Of a stretch of DNA of 64,000 nt, positions 1 through 8,315 are shown piece by piece (positions within the stretch are counted from its first letter, which is position 1; every line of letters begins with the position of its first letter). The notes below the pieces were generated by a model. The model was given only the letters and a program-made list of their open reading frames with translations, made no database searches and had not been told where the DNA came from. Origin of the DNA: Alteromonas sp. 1_MG-2023 (GTDB taxonomy: Bacteria; Pseudomonadota; Gammaproteobacteria; Enterobacterales; Alteromonadaceae); contig NZ_JAUOQH010000015.1 of NCBI RefSeq assembly GCF_030547075.1, forward strand, positions 1 through 64,000, read 5' to 3'. Both the position numbers and the translations under genes were made by a program.

Positions 1-76
1 GGCGCGTGTGGAAGGATTCGAACCTCCGACCGCCTGGTTCGTAGCCAGGTACTCTATCCAGCTGAGCTACACACGC
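1..76 (-). tRNA. tRNA-Arg (anticodon ACG)
   Basis: Read on the minus strand this is a cloverleaf with acceptor strands GCGTGTG and CACACGC, D-arm GCTCAGCTGG, an anticodon loop CTACGAA (anticodon ACG) and a T-loop GGTTCGAATCC. The discriminator G and the first two C of an encoded CCA tail fall at positions 3-1, so only the last A lies outside the window. It follows tRNA-Ser on the same strand with a 41-base spacer, and the two are probably cotranscribed. Confidence 0.95.
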
Positions 77-115
77 GCAATAAAACTTTTGTTGACCGTC
101 ACACCATCAACGAAC

Positions 116-208
<93 letters not shown>

Positions 209-222
209 TTAAGTGGTGCCGC

Positions 223-250
223 ATTTTACGGATTCACTGGCCGGAGTCAA
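223..250 (-). promoter_or_regulatory. sigma-70 promoter of the tRNA-Ser/tRNA-Arg unit
   Basis: On the minus strand there is a -35 TTGACT (250-245), a 16-base spacer and a -10 TAAAAT (228-223). A GC-rich GCGGC discriminator follows, the kind typical of stringently controlled stable-RNA promoters. The mature tRNA begins 14 bases further on. Confidence 0.65.
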
Positions 251-442
251 ACCTTTTTTAGATAAAAATGTTTACTCGCTGTCATTTTGTACGATTCGTA
301 CAAAAAACCTGTGTTTTGGTTAGGTTATAACCAAATTTTAGCGGGTTAATTTAAGAATGCACGTCTTAGTGCAAAATGAACATTTTTAATAAATATTGAA
401 AAATATCTAAATTTTTTGAAATTAATTTAAAAAAAGCCCTAA

Positions 443-470
443 AAACAAAAAAGGCCAGCATAAGCTGACC
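443..470 (-). terminator. rho-independent terminator after csrA
   Basis: On the minus strand GGTCAGC, a TTAT loop and GCTGGCC are followed by six T and a further T-rich stretch. It lies about 20 bases past the csrA stop codon. Confidence 0.85.
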
Positions 471-490
471 GATTTTTGTGCAGAGAGTGA

Positions 491-682
491 TTACTCAGCC
501 GTTCCAGGTTGTCCACCTTTCTCAGCTTGAATTCTCATGTAAATCTCTTCACGGTGCACAGAAACTTCTTTCGGTGCATTCACACCAATTCGGACCTGAT
601 TCCCTTTTACACCTAGAACAGTGACAGTTACATCATCACCAACCATTAGTGTTTCACCAACTCGACGAGTCAAAATAAGCAT
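491..682 (-). CDS. csrA: carbon storage regulator CsrA
   Basis: CsrA (RsmA) is a small homodimeric RNA-binding protein that binds GGA motifs in mRNA leaders and represses or stabilises the transcripts, controlling central carbon use, motility and biofilm. The 63-residue product has the canonical start [15 protein letters not shown], the core [14 protein letters not shown] and the RNA-binding stretch [13 protein letters not shown]. The length is typical. It is preceded by AGGAG close to the ATG and followed by a strong terminator. It lies downstream of alaS, an arrangement conserved in gammaproteobacteria. The leader contains four GGA triplets, which suggests autoregulation. Confidence 0.97.
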   Translation of the reverse strand: MLILTRRVGETLMVGDDVTVTVLGVKGNQVRIGVNAPKEVSVHREEIYMRIQAEKGGQPGTAE

Positions 683-745
683 TCGCTTGCTCCTGTTCCT
701 TAATACTGAACATTTCCTTAATTACTCCGCCACTTATCGGCACGA
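683..745 (-). promoter_or_regulatory. csrA leader with four GGA motifs
   Basis: The minus-strand leader carries GGA triplets at 728-726, 717-715, 699-697 and 693-691. The last lies in the Shine-Dalgarno region, and two sit in the context TTAAGGAA. E. coli csrA is autorepressed through several such sites, so the same is inferred here. A GCCGATAA at 741-734 matches the sigma-28 -10 box, but no convincing -35 box is found at the right distance. Confidence 0.4.
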
Positions 746-815
746 CCCGACAGTAGCAACAGTGATTCCATGTTTCTGTGTCACTTCAAAAACTCACTGC
801 AAGTCTCAGATTCGA

Positions 816-3413
816 TTATAGCTTATCTTCCAACCAAGCGTTAACTGAATCTAACGCTGTACCCAGACACTCTGGCTTATCGCCACCTGCTTGAGCCATA
901 TCTGGGCGACCACCACCCTTTCCGCCAACTTGCGCAGCGATAAAGTTCACCAGTTCACCTGCTTTCACTTTACCGGTAAGGTTTTTAGTCACGCCAGTGA
1001 TAAGATTGACCTTATCTTCACTTGCTACACCAAGTACTACGATACCTTCGCCAATTCGGTTTTTAATATCATCCATCATTGAACGTAGAGATTTCGCTTC
1101 AACACCTTCCAACTTAGCTATGAGTACTTTCACACCCTTTATTTCAATTGCATTACTAAGCATATCAGCACCTTGCTGACTCGCCAGTTTTTGTGTGGCA
1201 GAAGTGAGTGATTTCTCTAGTTCTTTAGTATGAGTTTGTACTGCAATTACTCGTTCAACCAAGTTTTGCGTGTCAGTTTTTAACAAACTAGACAATTCTG
1301 TCAGCGTGGCTTGCTGATCTTGAACATAATGCAGAGCGTGCTCACCGGTAATCGCTTCAATACGGCGTACGCCAGATGCTATGCCCGCTTCGCTGGTAAT
1401 TTTGAATAAACCAATATCACCCGTACGGTTTACGTGAGTTCCACCACATAGCTCTATAGAGAAAGGCCCCATAGTCACTACACGTACTTTCTCGTCGTAC
1501 TTTTCACCGAATAACGCCATCGCACCTGAAGCTTTGGCTTCATCTAAGTCCATCAGTTCAGTTTTTAACGCGTGGTTAGCACGAATTTCTTCGTTAACTC
1601 TACGTTCAACTTGAATAAGTTGTGCTTGCGTTACGGCTTCAAAGTGAGAAAAATCAAAACGCATACGCTGCGCTTCTACTAACGAGCCTTTCTGAGTAAC
1701 GTGGTCACCTAGGGTTTCACGAAGGGCTGCGTGAAGTAAGTGAGTCGCACTGTGATTTTTCTTCACAGCATCACGGTTTGAGTTATCGATAGCAGAAGTA
1801 ACACGATCACCTTTTGTAATGGTGCCTTTTACTTTTCCTTTGTGAGCGAAAGCATTACCCATTTTTTGGGTATCAGTAACGATAAACTCGCCATTCGCAA
1901 CACGCAGTACACCTTTGTCACCAGACTGACCACCGCTTTCAGCGTAGAAAGGGGTTTGATCTAATACCACTACCCCTTCTTGACCGTCTTCTAAACGCTC
2001 ACAAAAGGCGTTGTCTGCAATAAGCTCTACAATGTTTGCTTCGCCTTCAACATCACTGTAGCCAGTGAAAGATGTAGCATGGTCAACCGCAAGCGTATTG
2101 TTGTAATCGGCACCAAAGTTGCTGGCTTGTTGTGCTCGTGCGCGCTGCGCCTGCATAGCACTTTCGAAGCCTTTCACGTCGATTTTAAGATCGTGTTCAC
2201 GAGCAACATCGTTGGTTAAATCAGTTGGGAAGCCGTAAGTGTCATAAAGCTTAAACACTACATCACCTGGAATAGTGTCACCTTCAAGGGTTTCTAGCGT
2301 GTCGTTTAGCATTGCCATACCGCGGGCTAGGGTTTTACTAAACTGCTCTTCTTCTACTCGTAGTACTTTTTCAACTACCGGTAGTTGGTCTACAAGCTCT
2401 GGGTAAGCTTCGCCCATTTCTCTGCTTAGTGCTGAAGCCAGTTTATAGAAGAAAATATCGCTGGCACCTAACTGGTAACCATGACGCACTGCACGTCGAA
2501 TAATACGACGGAGCACATAGCCTCGGCCTTCGTTAGATGGCATCACACCATCACAAATCAAGAAGCTACAAGAACGAATATGATCGGCAATAACCCGTAA
2601 AGATTTATTCTCTAAATCTTCGCTGCCAACAATTGTGGCCGCCGCTTGAATCAGATTTTGGAACAAATCAATTTCGTAGTTACTGTGCACGTTTTGCAAA
2701 ATAGCTGAAATACGCTCAAGCCCCATGCCGGTATCGATAGATGGCTTAGGCAACGGCTCCATAGTACCGTCGGCTTGCTTGTTGTATTGCATGAATACCA
2801 GGTTCCAGATTTCGATGAAACGATCGCCATCTTCTTCTGGTGTTCCTGGAGGACCGCCCCAAATATGCGCGCCATGGTCATAAAATATTTCTGAACACGG
2901 ACCGCATGGCCCTGTGTCACCCATAGACCAGAAGTTATCTGATGTACTGATGCGAATAATCTTTTCTTTAGGTACACCAATGTGGTTTTCCCAAATATCG
3001 AAAGCTTCATCGTCTTCTGAATAAACGGTAACCAGTAGCTTTTCTTTTGGAAGGCCAATTTCAGATGTTAAGAAATTCCACGCAAACTCAATCGCTTCTT
3101 TTTTGAAGTAATCACCAAAGCTGAAGTTACCTAGCATTTCGAAGAATGTATGGTGACGGGCGGTATAACCAACGTTTTCTAAATCGTTATGCTTACCACC
3201 AGCACGAACGCAGCGCTGAGAAGAAACCGCGCGGGTATAACTGCGTTTTTCAGCACCTAAAAAGGTGTCTTTAAACTGGTTCATTCCCGCGTTAGTAAAA
3301 AGAAGGGTTGGATCATCTGCTGGTACTAGAGACGAGCTAGCCACAGGCTGGTGACCATGACTCTTGAAATAATCTTTAAACTTTTGGCGTAAGTCAGCAG
3401 TTGATAATGTCAT
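816..3413 (-). CDS. alaS: alanine--tRNA ligase AlaS
   Basis: This cytoplasmic class II aminoacyl-tRNA synthetase charges tRNA-Ala. The 865-residue product has the N-terminal catalytic core ([26 protein letters not shown]), the editing domain with zinc-binding HSATH (H554, H558) and CGGTH (C656, H660), and a C-terminal C-Ala domain rich in glycine ([15 protein letters not shown]). The length agrees with E. coli AlaS. An upstream in-frame extension of 27 codons exists, but the ATG at 3413 ([12 protein letters not shown]) matches the family start and follows AGG at a good distance. It sits between recX and csrA, as in many relatives. Confidence 0.98.
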   Translation of the reverse strand: MTLSTADLRQKFKDYFKSHGHQPVASSSLVPADDPTLLFTNAGMNQFKDTFLGAEKRSYTRAVSSQRCVRAGGKHNDLENVGYTARHHTFFEMLGNFSFGDYFKKEAIEFAWNFLTSEIGLPKEKLLVTVYSEDDEAFDIWENHIGVPKEKIIRISTSDNFWSMGDTGPCGPCSEIFYDHGAHIWGGPPGTPEEDGDRFIEIWNLVFMQYNKQADGTMEPLPKPSIDTGMGLERISAILQNVHSNYEIDLFQNLIQAAATIVGSEDLENKSLRVIADHIRSCSFLICDGVMPSNEGRGYVLRRIIRRAVRHGYQLGASDIFFYKLASALSREMGEAYPELVDQLPVVEKVLRVEEEQFSKTLARGMAMLNDTLETLEGDTIPGDVVFKLYDTYGFPTDLTNDVAREHDLKIDVKGFESAMQAQRARAQQASNFGADYNNTLAVDHATSFTGYSDVEGEANIVELIADNAFCERLEDGQEGVVVLDQTPFYAESGGQSGDKGVLRVANGEFIVTDTQKMGNAFAHKGKVKGTITKGDRVTSAIDNSNRDAVKKNHSATHLLHAALRETLGDHVTQKGSLVEAQRMRFDFSHFEAVTQAQLIQVERRVNEEIRANHALKTELMDLDEAKASGAMALFGEKYDEKVRVVTMGPFSIELCGGTHVNRTGDIGLFKITSEAGIASGVRRIEAITGEHALHYVQDQQATLTELSSLLKTDTQNLVERVIAVQTHTKELEKSLTSATQKLASQQGADMLSNAIEIKGVKVLIAKLEGVEAKSLRSMMDDIKNRIGEGIVVLGVASEDKVNLITGVTKNLTGKVKAGELVNFIAAQVGGKGGGRPDMAQAGGDKPECLGTALDSVNAWLEDKL

Positions 3414-3596
3414 TGAAAACCTAACTTCCTTAATACATTGAATGAGAATGTGCGGGATTGATGCCACAGACCGATTAATCGTTCTATTAACCACCTAGGT
3501 GTTTATGCATTTCATACCCTCGCACGGATGTGCGCAACAATACCATGGTTAGCGCTTTTTTGTTAAGCCCATAGCCTGCTCTAGCAGTATAAATAA

Positions 3597-3639
3597 GCCC
3601 TTTTATACCCGTTATAAAGGGCATAAATGAATTTTATGC
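3597..3639 (-). terminator. inverted repeats between recX and alaS
   Basis: Two adjacent inverted repeats lie just after the recX stop. One pairs GCCC...TATA with TATAAAGGGC at 3597-3622. The other pairs GCATAAA with TTTATGC at 3621-3639. The second has a T-run only on the plus strand, so how well it would stop recX transcription is uncertain. Confidence 0.35.
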
Positions 3640-3644
3640 GTTTT

Positions 3645-4094
3645 TTATTCACCCTTGACGGCAAATTCGATGTGTTCACTATAGAAACCACGATATTGAA
3701 GAAACTGCTTTTGCTTCATCAGTAGCTTAAAATCGGTTTCTTGTAACGGTCCGAACTTTTTATCTTTCACCCATTTCGCTTTTTCGAACCAATCAGGCTC
3801 TATTTCATCAAGGGCACGCTCAGCCGCAATTTCATCAACGCCGTATTGCTGCAAATCGAGTTTAATTTTTCTAGGACCAGAGCCCTTAATGTACAAAGCA
3901 CGGGCGCGACTTTCAGCAAATCGCTCGTCACTTTGTATATCAGCTTCTCGGAATGCTTCCAATACGGGCATAAAAGCCTCACTTTCAATGCCTTTTTGGG
4001 AAAGCTTACGGCAAACTTCTGAAAAGCTATGCTCTCGTCGTGCAAGCATGCGGGTAATCGCGTCGGTAATGAATTTTCTGTCAAATTCTGACAT
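3645..4094 (-). CDS. recX: regulatory protein RecX
   Basis: RecX binds RecA and blocks extension of RecA filaments, restraining recombination and the SOS response. The 149-residue product shows the three-helix-repeat pattern of the family, with ITRMLARREHSFSEVCRKL near the N terminus, RFAESRARALYIKGSGPRKI in the middle and YRGFYSEHIEFAV at the end. recA, which usually lies next to recX, is not here; the upstream neighbour is a divergent acyltransferase-like gene. alaS follows on the same strand, as is common. Confidence 0.92.
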   Translation of the reverse strand: MSEFDRKFITDAITRMLARREHSFSEVCRKLSQKGIESEAFMPVLEAFREADIQSDERFAESRARALYIKGSGPRKIKLDLQQYGVDEIAAERALDEIEPDWFEKAKWVKDKKFGPLQETDFKLLMKQKQFLQYRGFYSEHIEFAVKGE

Positions 4095-4198
4095 TTTATT
4101 AATCGAAACCTTCTTAAAATACTTTTCAATCTCGTTATATTATTATTAATGGTAATCTTTAGCGTCGTTGAACGAAAGTGAATAAAGTAAACGTGAGC

Positions 4199-5473
4199 AT
4201 GGAATATAAGGTAAAAGTAGTTAATGCGGTGGCGGATATTCCCCAAGCTACATGGGATGCGCTTGCAGAAGGCGAAGGCCCTTTCTTACGTTACGACTTT
4301 TTAAATGCGCTAGAACAAAGTGCATGCTGCGATGAAGCGTCTGGCTGGATACCGCAGCACCTTTTGATTGAGCAAGTGCCGATTAATGACCAAGCATCGA
4401 TTAACGAAGAGACACTCTCAGCGTCAGTTGAAAGCACGGTAATAGCCATTATTCCCGGCTATTTAAAGACACACAGTTACGGCGAGTACGTGTTTGATCA
4501 TTCATGGGCAAATGCCTACCACCAGCACGGTATTCCTTATTATCCTAAGTGGGTTGCTGCTATTCCGTTTACCCCCGTGACCGGTTCGCGAATCTTAACC
4601 CGTGAAGATACGTCGTTTGATGAAGCGCTATTAACCCTTGTTTCAAACACAGTGCAATCCATGGGCGAAGAAACCGTCTCTTCCTGTCATTGGCTATTTA
4701 CTAATGCACGCACCCAAAAATTACTCGGTAACCATTCAGAGCTGCTCACACGCTACGCCGTTCAATTTCAATGGCACAACTACCAATACACCAGTTTCGA
4801 CAGTTTTTTAAATGCGCTAACGTCACGCAAACGACGAGACATGAAAAAAACCCAGCGAAAATTGGTTGAACAAGGTATTCACTATCGCCATTTAACCGGT
4901 AGTGACATCACCGATGAGGTTCTCGACTTTTTCTTGCAGTGCTATCAAGCAACGTATTTAAAACGTAGTGGACATACGGGCTATTTAAACGAAGCATTTT
5001 TCCGTCAGTTGCGTGACACCATGGCCAACAACATGCTTATTGTCACGGCTTACAAAAATGAGACTCCCATAGCCAGTGCATTGTTCTTTTTCGATAAAAC
5101 TGGCTTATATGGAAGATATTGGGGCGCACTAGAAGAAGTGAGCGGGTTGCATTTTGCGTGCTGCTATTTTGAAGGTATTGCCTTTGCCATAGAAAAAGGA
5201 TTACCACTGTTTAACCCTGGTACTCAGGGTGAACATAAAATACTTCGTGGCTTCGAACCTATTTACTGCCAATCGCAACATCAGTTGTTTTCGGCCCCCT
5301 TTCATGATGCTGTAGCGTCATTTTTACAGCAAGAATCAGAACATATTGTGGCATATTTCAATCAGGCCCAAGATGTTTTACCTTTTAATAACGACATTAC
5401 ACCTAGCCTTAAAACGACAAACACCCCTAACCCACTGTTAGCGGTAGATAATCATAATGAGAAAACGATATGA
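4199..5473 (+). CDS. FemAB/GNAT-fold protein (DUF482 / COG3146 type)
   Basis: This about 424-residue protein resembles the FemAB-like DUF482 family (PF04339), which has a duplicated GNAT-like fold and an unproven link to peptidoglycan or aminoacyl-transfer chemistry. Supporting stretches are GPFLRYDFLNALE near the N terminus, SRKRRDMKKTQRKL at the central junction, YLNEAFFRQL and a C-terminal FNPGTQGEHKILRGFEP, which is very typical of the family. The ATG at 4199 is preferred over a GTG at 4178; neither has a strong ribosome site. The stop overlaps the start of the next gene (ATGA), implying translational coupling with the metallopeptidase. No signal peptide is seen, so a cytoplasmic location is inferred. 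The substrate is unknown. Confidence 0.85.
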   Translation: MEYKVKVVNAVADIPQATWDALAEGEGPFLRYDFLNALEQSACCDEASGWIPQHLLIEQVPINDQASINEETLSASVESTVIAIIPGYLKTHSYGEYVFDHSWANAYHQHGIPYYPKWVAAIPFTPVTGSRILTREDTSFDEALLTLVSNTVQSMGEETVSSCHWLFTNARTQKLLGNHSELLTRYAVQFQWHNYQYTSFDSFLNALTSRKRRDMKKTQRKLVEQGIHYRHLTGSDITDEVLDFFLQCYQATYLKRSGHTGYLNEAFFRQLRDTMANNMLIVTAYKNETPIASALFFFDKTGLYGRYWGALEEVSGLHFACCYFEGIAFAIEKGLPLFNPGTQGEHKILRGFEPIYCQSQHQLFSAPFHDAVASFLQQESEHIVAYFNQAQDVLPFNNDITPSLKTTNTPNPLLAVDNHNEKTI

Positions 5474-7548
5474 AACATAAAATACTCGCGCTAGCCATAG
5501 CAGCATCCCTTGGCTTAGCAGGCTGTGGTCAGCCAGAACAAAATAAACAACAAGCCGCTGACAAAATGGCCATGGAAGAAGAACAGGGTCAGGCTGAACT
5601 CGGCTCATTTGGCGTAGATTTATCTGCTAGAAACGAAGCGGTTAAACCTGGCGACGACTTCTTCATGTACGCTGGCGGTAATTGGTACGACAATTATGAA
5701 CTTCCAGCAGATAAAACCCGTTACGGCGCCTTTTCTGCGCTTGCCGACCGCAGTGAAGAGCAAGTTAAAAACATTATCGATGGCCTAATGGAAAAAGAAG
5801 ACTTGAACGCTGACGAGCAGCTTGTTCACGACTTTTTTGTTTCTTACATGGACGTTGAAAAGCTGGACTCAAAAGGCATTGCGCCTATTTCAGATGTATT
5901 GTCGTCAATTGATGCGATAGCCTCAACAGAGGATTTAACCGAAGTATTTGGTAAAAGCTGGCTAACAGGCGCAAGCTCTCCTATTGATACTGGTTTGTGG
6001 TACAACCGCTTAGATCCGAATGAATACCAGCTTAGCGTTGGCGTGGGCGGCCTAAGTTTACCTGATCGCGACTACTACATAAGCGATCACGAAAGATTCG
6101 TAAAAATTCGTGAGGCTTACCTTGCTCACATTGAGCAAATGCTGAACTTTGCAGGGGTTGAAGATGCCGCTGATAAAGCCAAAACTATTCTAAAATTAGA
6201 AACCGAAATCGCTAACGTTCAATGGCCTCGGGAAAAGCGCCGTGATCGTGACCTGACATTAAATCAAATTGCCCGTAGTGAATTGACTGATGCTTACCCA
6301 CAGTTCGATTGGGATACCTTTTTAGCTGAAACCGGTTTTAAAGCACCAGAGCTGAATATTACTCAGCCTCAGCCTATTAAAGATGTGATTGATATCATCA
6401 ATGAGACCAGCCTTGATGACTGGAAGTCGTACCTGACCTACCACACAATCAAAAACAACGCCGGATTACTTGCTGAAGATATTTATCTGGCCAACTTTGA
6501 TTTTTATGGCACAACGCTAAGTGGTCAACAAGAACCTCGCCCTCGCTGGAAACGTGCAGTAAGCCAAATGGCGGGTACGGAATCGTTAGGTTTTGCTATT
6601 GGTAAAATTTACGTAACTGAGTACTTTCCTGAAAGTTCGAAAGCACAAATGGCAGAGCTTGTTGAGAACCTTCGTACGGCGCTAGGTGAACGTATCGATA
6701 GCCTTGATTGGATGGGCGAAGATACCAAGGTTAACGCGAAAGAAAAGCTTATGGCATTTAGCCCTAAAATTGGCTACCCAGACGAGTGGCAGTCTTTTGA
6801 TGGCCTAACGATTAGCAGTGATGATTTGCTAGGAAACGTACGTAATTTACGTAAGTTCTTTAAAGCGGAGAAAGTTGAGAAAGAATTAGAGAAAACGGAC
6901 CGTCAACGCTGGGGTATGACACCACAACGGGTTAATGCGTACTACAACAGTTCATTTAATGAAATTGTATTCCCAGCTGCAATCCTTCAGCCGCCGTTTT
7001 TCGATCCTAATGCTGATGCCGCAGTAAACTATGGTGCAATTGGTGCGGTGATTGGCCATGAAATGGGACACGGCTTTGACGATCAGGGTTCTAAGTCTGA
7101 TGCCAACGGTATTCAGCGTAACTGGTGGACTGACGAAGATCGTGCTGCGTTTGAGAAAAAGACCGATATGCTGGCAGAGCAGTACAATCAATACGAGCCG
7201 ATTGAAGGTAATTTCGTTAATGGCCGTAACAGCCTAGGTGAGAACATTGGAGATGTAGGTGGTTTGTCGATGGCTTACCACGCTTATAAACTCAGCCTCA
7301 ATGGCGAAGAAGCACCGGTAATTGATGGCCTAACCGGCGATCAGCGCTTCTTCCTAGCATGGGCGCAAGTATGGCGTGAAAAACGTACGGAAGAAAGTAT
7401 GCTGAACCAGCTTCGTGGCGGAACTCATGCCCCTGGTCGCTACCGTGCACAAGCACCACGTAACCATGATGCATGGTATGAAGCCTTTAACGTGCAACCA
7501 GGCGATGCGTTATATCTTCCACCAGAAGAGCGTGTTCGTATTTGGTAA
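5470..7548 (+). CDS. M13 family metalloendopeptidase, lipoprotein (PepO/neprilysin-like)
   Basis: This 692-residue zinc endopeptidase of the neprilysin family has a lipoprotein signal peptide with lipobox LAGC, the cysteine lying near residue 19, so it is expected to be anchored at the periplasmic side of a membrane. The zinc site is complete: HEMGH (H530, E531, H534) and ENIGDVGG with the third ligand E591. The N-terminal M13 domain begins with KPGDDFFMYAGGNWYDN. The C terminus includes the family motifs APGRYR and a W-ending tail. It is translationally coupled to the upstream FemAB-like gene. The natural substrate is unknown; oligopeptides are likely. Confidence 0.95.
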   Translation: MKHKILALAIAASLGLAGCGQPEQNKQQAADKMAMEEEQGQAELGSFGVDLSARNEAVKPGDDFFMYAGGNWYDNYELPADKTRYGAFSALADRSEEQVKNIIDGLMEKEDLNADEQLVHDFFVSYMDVEKLDSKGIAPISDVLSSIDAIASTEDLTEVFGKSWLTGASSPIDTGLWYNRLDPNEYQLSVGVGGLSLPDRDYYISDHERFVKIREAYLAHIEQMLNFAGVEDAADKAKTILKLETEIANVQWPREKRRDRDLTLNQIARSELTDAYPQFDWDTFLAETGFKAPELNITQPQPIKDVIDIINETSLDDWKSYLTYHTIKNNAGLLAEDIYLANFDFYGTTLSGQQEPRPRWKRAVSQMAGTESLGFAIGKIYVTEYFPESSKAQMAELVENLRTALGERIDSLDWMGEDTKVNAKEKLMAFSPKIGYPDEWQSFDGLTISSDDLLGNVRNLRKFFKAEKVEKELEKTDRQRWGMTPQRVNAYYNSSFNEIVFPAAILQPPFFDPNADAAVNYGAIGAVIGHEMGHGFDDQGSKSDANGIQRNWWTDEDRAAFEKKTDMLAEQYNQYEPIEGNFVNGRNSLGENIGDVGGLSMAYHAYKLSLNGEEAPVIDGLTGDQRFFLAWAQVWREKRTEESMLNQLRGGTHAPGRYRAQAPRNHDAWYEAFNVQPGDALYLPPEERVRIW

Positions 7549-7617
7549 TCCCAGTGCTTACGTAAGTACTTACATTAGTGCTTTCATAAGTGCTTAGTAA
7601 GGACTTTCGATATCAAT

Positions 7618-7653
7618 AACCCATGCGGACGCCTTGTCCGTGTGGGTTTCATT
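7618..7653. terminator. bidirectional terminator between the M13 peptidase and betI genes
   Basis: A stem of AACCCAtgCGGAC paired with GTCCGtgTGGGTT lies between two convergent genes. It is followed by TTTCATTTT on the plus strand; on the minus strand the T-tract is weaker. Confidence 0.7.
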
Positions 7654-7664
7654 TTACTCGGCCT

Positions 7665-8246
7665 TTATTGGTATTGTGATACCAGTAACCGCACATAACG
7701 CTTCACCGCGTTACTCGTCCTAATAACATTTTCCTTATTGTTTTGCTTTTCACCTTCAAGGGCATTGCGCAGCCAAAAGCCATCTATCATAGCTGCTGTA
7801 GACAAAGCTGCCTCTTTGGCATGCTCCCGAGGAATAAGGTTCGCAAAACTATAAGTTAAGTTACTTTCTAACCGTTTGTGGTTTATTCGTTGAAGACGAT
7901 GTAAACCTTTATTATGCAGTGATAACGCCCAAAAATTCAGCCATGTATTGGTCGCTGAGGATTCTTGCTGTTCACCGGAAAAATTACTTTCAATGATGGC
8001 GTCTAAGCGCTCTAAATGGCTACTAAAACTACCCTGTAGTTTTAGCTTTTCTAATAAATATCGCATAGCGGCTTCTACTAACCCCTGCTTATCACCAAAA
8101 TAATGGCTAATAATGCCGCTGGAAAGACCCGCTTGTTTGCTAATTAAACTAATGGTGGCGCTGTGAAACCCGTGCTCTGCTATGACCACCAAGGCGGCGT
8201 CTATTAGCTGCTGCTTTCGAATGGGCTCCATTCCTACTTTAGGCAT
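7665..8246 (-). CDS. betI: TetR-family repressor, BetI-like
   Basis: The N terminus MPKVGMEPIRKQQLIDAAL and the helix-turn-helix with GIISHYFGDKQGLVEAAMR match BetI closely. BetI is the choline-responsive repressor of glycine betaine synthesis genes. The 193-residue length is right for BetI. The C-terminal ligand domain also keeps WLNFWALSLHN and MIDGFWLR, typical BetI signatures. No betA, betB or betT lies nearby. The gene sits 69 bases downstream of a TonB-dependent receptor gene on the same strand and may be cotranscribed with it. BetI is a good family match; the inducer and targets here are inferred. Confidence 0.83.
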   Translation of the reverse strand: MPKVGMEPIRKQQLIDAALVVIAEHGFHSATISLISKQAGLSSGIISHYFGDKQGLVEAAMRYLLEKLKLQGSFSSHLERLDAIIESNFSGEQQESSATNTWLNFWALSLHNKGLHRLQRINHKRLESNLTYSFANLIPREHAKEAALSTAAMIDGFWLRNALEGEKQNNKENVIRTSNAVKRYVRLLVSQYQ

Positions 8247-8315
8247 GTAACTGCTCCATACCGTATGAGTCGCTGCAACATATGCCTATGCTACAGCGAC
8301 CTGAATTACAGTGAA

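Noticed and set aside
2651..3058. Open frame of 135 codons on the minus strand within alaS
   Set aside because: It is an alternative frame of alaS and shows no recognisable protein family.
3800..4246. Open frame of 148 codons on the minus strand over recX
   Set aside because: It overlaps recX in another frame and also the start of the divergent FemAB-like gene; the composition is not protein-like.
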